A stretch of 64,000 nt of DNA from the NCBI RefSeq assembly GCF_003149455.1, contig NZ_QFFK01000007.1:186001-250000 (forward strand). The letters are read 5' to 3'. Of this stretch, positions 59,909-64,000 are shown piece after piece. Position 1 is the first letter of the stretch. Every line of letters begins with the position of its first letter. The notes beneath the pieces were generated by a model. That model worked only from the letters and a program-made list of their open reading frames with translations. It was not told the DNA's origin and made no database searches. This stretch comes from Chitinophaga deserti. Its GTDB lineage: Bacteria > Bacteroidota > Bacteroidia > Chitinophagales > Chitinophagaceae. Both the position numbers and the translations under genes were made by a program.

Positions 59909-60778
59909 TTATTTTACTTTTTTGCCGTCTTTAAACATAATAGTTTCGCGGACTACGGTATCAGAATCGTAGTAGATAATGGTTCCATTCCCGTTTTTCA
60001 ATGTACCGGCGTCACGCTTATTTCCTTTAGAATCGTAATTCGCAATTACTTCCCAGAAGTTACCGTTTTTGATGATATGCTTTATCCATGATTTACCATT
60101 GGGGTAGTAGTACGCATATTCGCCATGCATTACATCGTCCCTGAATGTTATCTTTTCCATTACTGTTCCCGTTTCGTAGAAGCGTTTTGCCTCACCATTC
60201 CGCATCCCGTTTTCGAATGCCATTTCTTCGGTTATCTGCCCCTGAGGATTGAAGGCGCGGGCGATGTATTTATTAGTGCCATTGAAGTATTCAGCTTCCG
60301 ACATACGGGTAATACCATCAGGTAAATATTCAGTAGAAAGGCCATGCAAACTGTCATCCTTGTGGTGGGTGACTTTTACCATTGTGCCTGCCAGGTTGTA
60401 GATTTTCCACGGACCATTCAGTTTACCATCTTTATAACTCTGCTCATAAATCAGGTAATGCTTCGAAGTGTCCTCCGCATTTGTAATCCGGAAGCTTACG
60501 ATTCCTGACTTTTTACCATTCTTATAATTCGATGATACCTGCATCAATACCTCTGCATTAAACTTGATCGGTATTTTACCGCTGGCATCTACATCCAGTA
60601 AGGTGGTTTTTAGTTGTAGGTAACTTATGTGAGCTCCGTCCTTTGGGGCTGGGGTAGCAGTGGCCGGAGGTGCTTCGTTCAATAATTTCTTAGGCTTGTA
60701 ATCTGGTCTTTGCGCAAAGGTGCTACCTGTAATTACTAACAGCAGCAGGCATATGATCATTTGTGGTTTGTAATGCAT
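59909..60778 (-). CDS. Secreted MORN-repeat (YwqK-like) protein
   Basis: A signal peptide (ending STFAQ) and a Pro/Ala-rich linker precede five or more MORN_2-type repeats of about 22 residues (YEQSYKDGKLNGPWKIYNLAGTMV, VTHHKDDSLHGLSTEYLPDG, MAFENGMRNGEAKRFYETGTVME, ITFRDDVMHGEYAYYYPNGK). Such repeats form a beta-strand ribbon that binds partners or surfaces. Annotation as a YwqK-family antitoxin is common for this repeat, but no toxin gene is adjacent, so a structural or surface role is more likely. Convergent with the DUF4421 gene, 8 bp away. Confidence 0.85.
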   Translation of the reverse strand: MHYKPQMIICLLLLVITGSTFAQRPDYKPKKLLNEAPPATATPAPKDGAHISYLQLKTTLLDVDASGKIPIKFNAEVLMQVSSNYKNGKKSGIVSFRITNAEDTSKHYLIYEQSYKDGKLNGPWKIYNLAGTMVKVTHHKDDSLHGLSTEYLPDGITRMSEAEYFNGTNKYIARAFNPQGQITEEMAFENGMRNGEAKRFYETGTVMEKITFRDDVMHGEYAYYYPNGKSWIKHIIKNGNFWEVIANYDSKGNKRDAGTLKNGNGTIIYYDSDTVVRETIMFKDGKKVK

Positions 60779-60859
60779 AGGTATTGATTCATTTCTGATG
60801 CCTGCAAATGTAATTCATCTTACAATTAACACCGCCTACTTTCCCAGCCACGAAAAAAA

Positions 60860-60890
60860 GTTGCGCGTTTAAAAATGTTCCATATATTTA
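60860..60890 (+). promoter_or_regulatory. Candidate Bacteroidota promoter for the right-edge SusC-family gene
   Basis: GTTG (60860-60863), then exactly 19 bp, then TATATTTA (60883-60890), close to the TTTG-N19-TAnnTTTG consensus. Transcription would start near 60897 and give a leader of about 165 nt. That leader holds a short open frame (ATG at 60970, ending TGA at 61003-61005) and a CACTGC/GCAGTG inverted repeat. Confidence 0.5.
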
Positions 60891-61062
60891 CAGTAGAATA
60901 GACTAGAATAACCTAGCTAATAGTATCGTCGGAGCTATTCCCGTACGGTCAACCAAAATGTATGTTATGAAAATGATACTTCCACGTCACTGCGACAGCA
61001 GCTGATCCTGCAGTGCTATTCAGGTATGATTTATTCCACAGCTACAACCAAATGAAAAAATT

Positions 61063-64000
61063 ATGAAAGCTTTACGCTATCGGAGTTGCCGTCCACAGGC
61101 AACCCCCAGTACTTCTTTGTGCCTATCGAAAGTAGTTTTCGCGCTCTTTATGCTATTCAGCGCCGCTATCCCCGTTCTGGCGCAACAAAAAATTCAGGTA
61201 AACGGTACAGTGGTAAATGAAAAGGGTGAACCTGTTCCGGGTGCATCCATCGCAGAAAAGGGTACTTCCAACGGCACTATGAGCCTCGAAAACGGCCGCT
61301 TCTCCATCTCAGTTTCCGGCAGCAGCGCAATCCTCGTTATTTCCTACACCGGCTTCATTACTCAGGAAACTCCTGCCGGTAATGGCGGCCCGGTACGCAT
61401 CACTTTACAAACACAAACTAAAGACATTGGTGAAGTAGTAGTAGTAGGCTATGGCGCACAGAAGAAGACTTCCGTGACCGGCGCCGTATCTGCTGTGAAA
61501 GGAGCGGAGCTGGTTCAAAGCGGTTCTGCCAACATCTCCAATGCCATCGCCGGCCGCGTACCTGGTGTTATCGCTAACAACCGCTCCGGCCGCCCCGGTG
61601 AAGACGAGGCTTCACTCGTGATCCGTGGGTTTAACTCTTTCGGCGGCGGTACCAGTCCGCTGATCATCGTGGATGGTATCCCCGACAGAAGCTTCTCCCG
61701 CCTCAACCCCAACGACATTGAAAGCATTACCGTACTGAAAGATGCCGCTGCGGCAATTTATGGTGTGCGCGCCGCCAACGGTGTTATCCTCGTTACCACC
61801 AAAAGAGGTAAAACCGGCAAGCCCACCATTCAGTACGATGGTTCCTACGGCATTCAGCAGCTGACGCGCCTGCCTGCCATCGTGAATTCTGCAGAGTACA
61901 TGACGTATTACAATGAGGTAAGTCCTAATACCTACGCGCAATCCGAGATCGATAAATACAAAGCAGGCAATGTACCGGGCTATACGTCCACAAACTGGCT
62001 GGAAGAAGTTTTCCGTAAAAGTGCCCCGCAAACTTCCCACTCTCTATCCGTTAGCGGCGGCAATGAAAACGTTAAGTATTACTTCTCCGGCCAGTATGTA
62101 GACCAGCGGAGCAACTTCCGTAACAGTACGGAGCGCTACCGCCAGTTCAACATCCGTTCGAACATCGATGCGCGCATCTCCAACAACCTGAAGGTGAACC
62201 TCGATATCGCGGCCCGTCAGGAAGACCGTAACTACCCTTCCTGGGGCGTTGGCGGTATCCTTCACGAAGCGCGTTCCCTCTATCCCTTCATCCCCGTACG
62301 GTGGGCTAACGGCCTTCCCAGTGCCGGTGTGGCCGCAGGCCGCAACCCTGCCATCCTCGTAACGGGAGAACCAGGGTATGACCGTGTGAAGAATTACGTG
62401 GTTACTCCGCTGGCGGGCTTCGAACTGAAGCTGCCTTTCGTAACGGAAGGCCTATCCCTCAGCGGCTATGCATCTTACGACATTAACCTGCGCCATCAGA
62501 AGATCTTCAACAAACCCTGGGATGCCTACGCCTGGGACCGTAATACCAATACTTACTCTAACCAGCGCTCCAGCACCGTGGCTTCGCCTAACGTAACGCA
62601 GGACGAGAGCATGTTTAACGGCAGCACCCAATTCATCAAACTGGCTTACGACCGCCAGTTCGGCCGTCATAAGATCGGTGCCTTTGCAGGGTATGAAGCC
62701 ACCACTTCCTCTACCTGGGGAACATATGCTTACCGGAGAAACCTCCTGAGCGATCAGATCGATCAGATCTTTACCGGAACTGCAGAAGGACAAACCGCTA
62801 CCGGATCATCCGCGCAGGATGGCCGCGCCAGCTACCTCGGCAGGATCGAATATGGCTATAACAACAAATACCTGCTGGAAGCCACTTTCCGTTACAACGG
62901 CTCTTTCAACTTCCCGACGCAGAACCGCTGGGGCCTGTTCCCTGCAGTAACCGCAGGCTGGAGAATCTCTGAAGAACCGTTCTTTAAACAGAACGTAGAC
63001 TTTGTAGACGAGCTGAAAGTAAGAGCTTCCTGGGGCATCCTCGGCAGCGATGCCGTGGCGCAATACCTCTTCCTTACCCGCTACCAGCTGGTGACCAACA
63101 AAAATTACTATTCCTATTTCGGGGACGACTACCAGCTGGCCAACGCCATCTCCCTGTCCAGCACCCCCAATGCCAATATCACCTGGGAAAAGCAGGATAC
63201 CCGCAACGTAGGTCTGGATGCAACCCTCTTCAAAGGCCGCCTCTCCTTTACCGCCAACTACTTCAGGTACCTCAGGAAAGACATTCTGGCCAAGCGTAAT
63301 GCCTCCATCCCGCAATACACCGGTATGGCGCTCCCTTCCGAGAACATCGGTAAGTCTCTTAACAGGGGCATTGATTTCGCACTTGGGTATAATGGCGATG
63401 CCGGCGAGCTGCGCTATACCATTGGCGTGAACGGTACTTTCGCTAAAAGCAAAGTGATCTTCCGCGACGAAGCGGCTACCGTTCCGGAATGGCAGAAATC
63501 AGAAGGCTCTCCCATCGACTCCTGGCTGCTGTATGCATCTGATGGCATTTACAAATCGCAGGATGAGATCGACAAATCGGTTCACCTGCCCGGAGCTAAA
63601 CCCGGTGATCTGAAAATTAAAGACACCGATGGTAACGGTACCATCACTGCCAACGACCAGGTAAGGATCTATGAAACCGCCACGCCGAAAATCGTGTACG
63701 GCGTAAACCTGGGCCTGCAATACAAAGGCATTGCACTGAATATGTTGCTCACCGGCCAGGCACAGGCAAAGCAACTGATCAACTCCCAGATGCAGGGCGC
63801 CCTTATCTCACCGCCCAAATGGCTGTATGATGGCAGATGGACAGCTGCAAATACTACAAGCGCATATCCCCGTGCATTTACCAGCAACAGCACCAATGCT
63901 TCGTACTACAACAATTCCGATTTCTGGCTGCGCGACGCATCGTTCCTGCGTCTGAAAACACTGGAACTGTCGTATGCCATTCCCGCGCATATTTACAGCA
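61063..64000 (+). CDS. SusC/RagA-family TonB-dependent receptor, cut off by the window edge
   Basis: An open frame of 979 codons with no stop before the edge. Signal region MKALRYRSCRPQATP... is unusually long, with the hydrophobic core FALFMLFSAAIPVLAQ. Then come a CarboxypepD_reg-like domain (about 45-125: VNGTVVNEKGEPVPGASIAEKG), TonB-box-like EVVVVGYGAQKK, plug blocks (GFNSFGGGTSPLIIVDG, LKDAAAAIYGVRAANGVILVTTKRG) and the barrel. This is the SusC type, so a SusD gene should follow to the right, outside the window. It starts 284 bp from the divergent MORN-repeat gene. The ligand cannot be told. Confidence 0.95.
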   Translation, partial: MKALRYRSCRPQATPSTSLCLSKVVFALFMLFSAAIPVLAQQKIQVNGTVVNEKGEPVPGASIAEKGTSNGTMSLENGRFSISVSGSSAILVISYTGFITQETPAGNGGPVRITLQTQTKDIGEVVVVGYGAQKKTSVTGAVSAVKGAELVQSGSANISNAIAGRVPGVIANNRSGRPGEDEASLVIRGFNSFGGGTSPLIIVDGIPDRSFSRLNPNDIESITVLKDAAAAIYGVRAANGVILVTTKRGKTGKPTIQYDGSYGIQQLTRLPAIVNSAEYMTYYNEVSPNTYAQSEIDKYKAGNVPGYTSTNWLEEVFRKSAPQTSHSLSVSGGNENVKYYFSGQYVDQRSNFRNSTERYRQFNIRSNIDARISNNLKVNLDIAARQEDRNYPSWGVGGILHEARSLYPFIPVRWANGLPSAGVAAGRNPAILVTGEPGYDRVKNYVVTPLAGFELKLPFVTEGLSLSGYASYDINLRHQKIFNKPWDAYAWDRNTNTYSNQRSSTVASPNVTQDESMFNGSTQFIKLAYDRQFGRHKIGAFAGYEATTSSTWGTYAYRRNLLSDQIDQIFTGTAEGQTATGSSAQDGRASYLGRIEYGYNNKYLLEATFRYNGSFNFPTQNRWGLFPAVTAGWRISEEPFFKQNVDFVDELKVRASWGILGSDAVAQYLFLTRYQLVTNKNYYSYFGDDYQLANAISLSSTPNANITWEKQDTRNVGLDATLFKGRLSFTANYFRYLRKDILAKRNASIPQYTGMALPSENIGKSLNRGIDFALGYNGDAGELRYTIGVNGTFAKSKVIFRDEAATVPEWQKSEGSPIDSWLLYASDGIYKSQDEIDKSVHLPGAKPGDLKIKDTDGNGTITANDQVRIYETATPKIVYGVNLGLQYKGIALNMLLTGQAQAKQLINSQMQGALISPPKWLYDGRWTAANTTSAYPRAFTSNSTNASYYNNSDFWLRDASFLRLKTLELSYAIPAHIYS

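Noticed and set aside
59909..60778. Toxin-antitoxin system based on the YwqK-type repeat protein
   Set aside because: The protein has a signal peptide and no toxin candidate is adjacent; the MORN-type repeats alone do not support an antitoxin role.

Overview
The window comes from a member of the Bacteroidota, most likely a Chitinophaga-like soil bacterium of the Chitinophagaceae. This is inferred from roughly 50% GC, SusC/SusD-type outer-membrane uptake systems, a giant one-protein hybrid two-component regulator, CarboxypepD_reg-like N-terminal extensions on TonB receptors, DUF1080/GH2/GH31/GH9 enzymes, and a close match to the Bacteroidota -33/-7 promoter. No phage, integrase, transposase or CRISPR array was recognised. 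The window reads as a chromosomal segment of degradative and housekeeping genes.

Layout. 1-6.1 kb: the end of an unknown extracellular protein, a metallophosphoesterase, an AHSA1/SRPBCC protein, a membrane class III nucleotide cyclase, a decayed gene remnant (about 3.8-4.1 kb), and an ECF sigma factor with a membrane partner. 6.1-12.8 kb: secreted DUF1080 and GH2 proteins, a large M16 protease and a TSUP permease. 13.2-19.3 kb: a minus-strand group of LytTR membrane regulator, TonB receptor, beta-helix lipoprotein and diheme cytochrome lipoprotein. The beta-helix/cytochrome pair is a recognised association whose job is unknown. 19.4-22.4 kb: cvfB, an SRPBCC protein, an unknown protein and a P1-family aminopeptidase. 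22.4-23.0 kb: an RHH-like protein overlapped by a small Cys-containing membrane protein. 23.1-35.3 kb: exported hydrolases (Tat phosphoesterase, GH31, S10 and M1 peptidases) mixed with dinB, a FrnE-like DsbA protein, an ASCH-wHTH fusion and surface lipoproteins.

35.7-47.8 kb is a compact polysaccharide utilisation locus: hybrid two-component sensor/AraC regulator, SusC, SusD, surface glycan-binding lipoprotein and one clan-A glycosidase, all on the plus strand. The regulator would sense a glycan fragment and switch on binding, uptake and cleavage. 48.1-55.1 kb holds fRMsr and the complete sufBCDSE-sufT iron-sulfur assembly operon on the minus strand, divergent from a SufR-like repressor with a Cys-rich C-terminus. 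The shared intergenic region has an 8-bp inverted repeat nested in a 174-bp segment with 10-bp terminal inverted repeats, one end of which looks like the 3' end of a tRNA. 55.1-57.0 kb: small genes, including a 41-residue membrane peptide, a DUF7674-like protein and an arginine-type GNAT acetyltransferase in tight succession. 57.0-64.0 kb: GH9 cellulase-like lipoprotein, DUF4421 barrel, MORN-repeat protein, and the first 979 codons of a second SusC-family receptor that runs off the end.

Non-coding features include strong intrinsic terminators, a GGGCGGCTTA tandem repeat framed by its own inverted copy (13.07-13.14 kb), a 24-bp perfect inverted repeat made of a shorter direct repeat (35.42-35.50 kb), and a 17-bp perfect palindrome touching a start codon (26.23-26.28 kb). 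All family assignments come from reading motifs; no database search was run.
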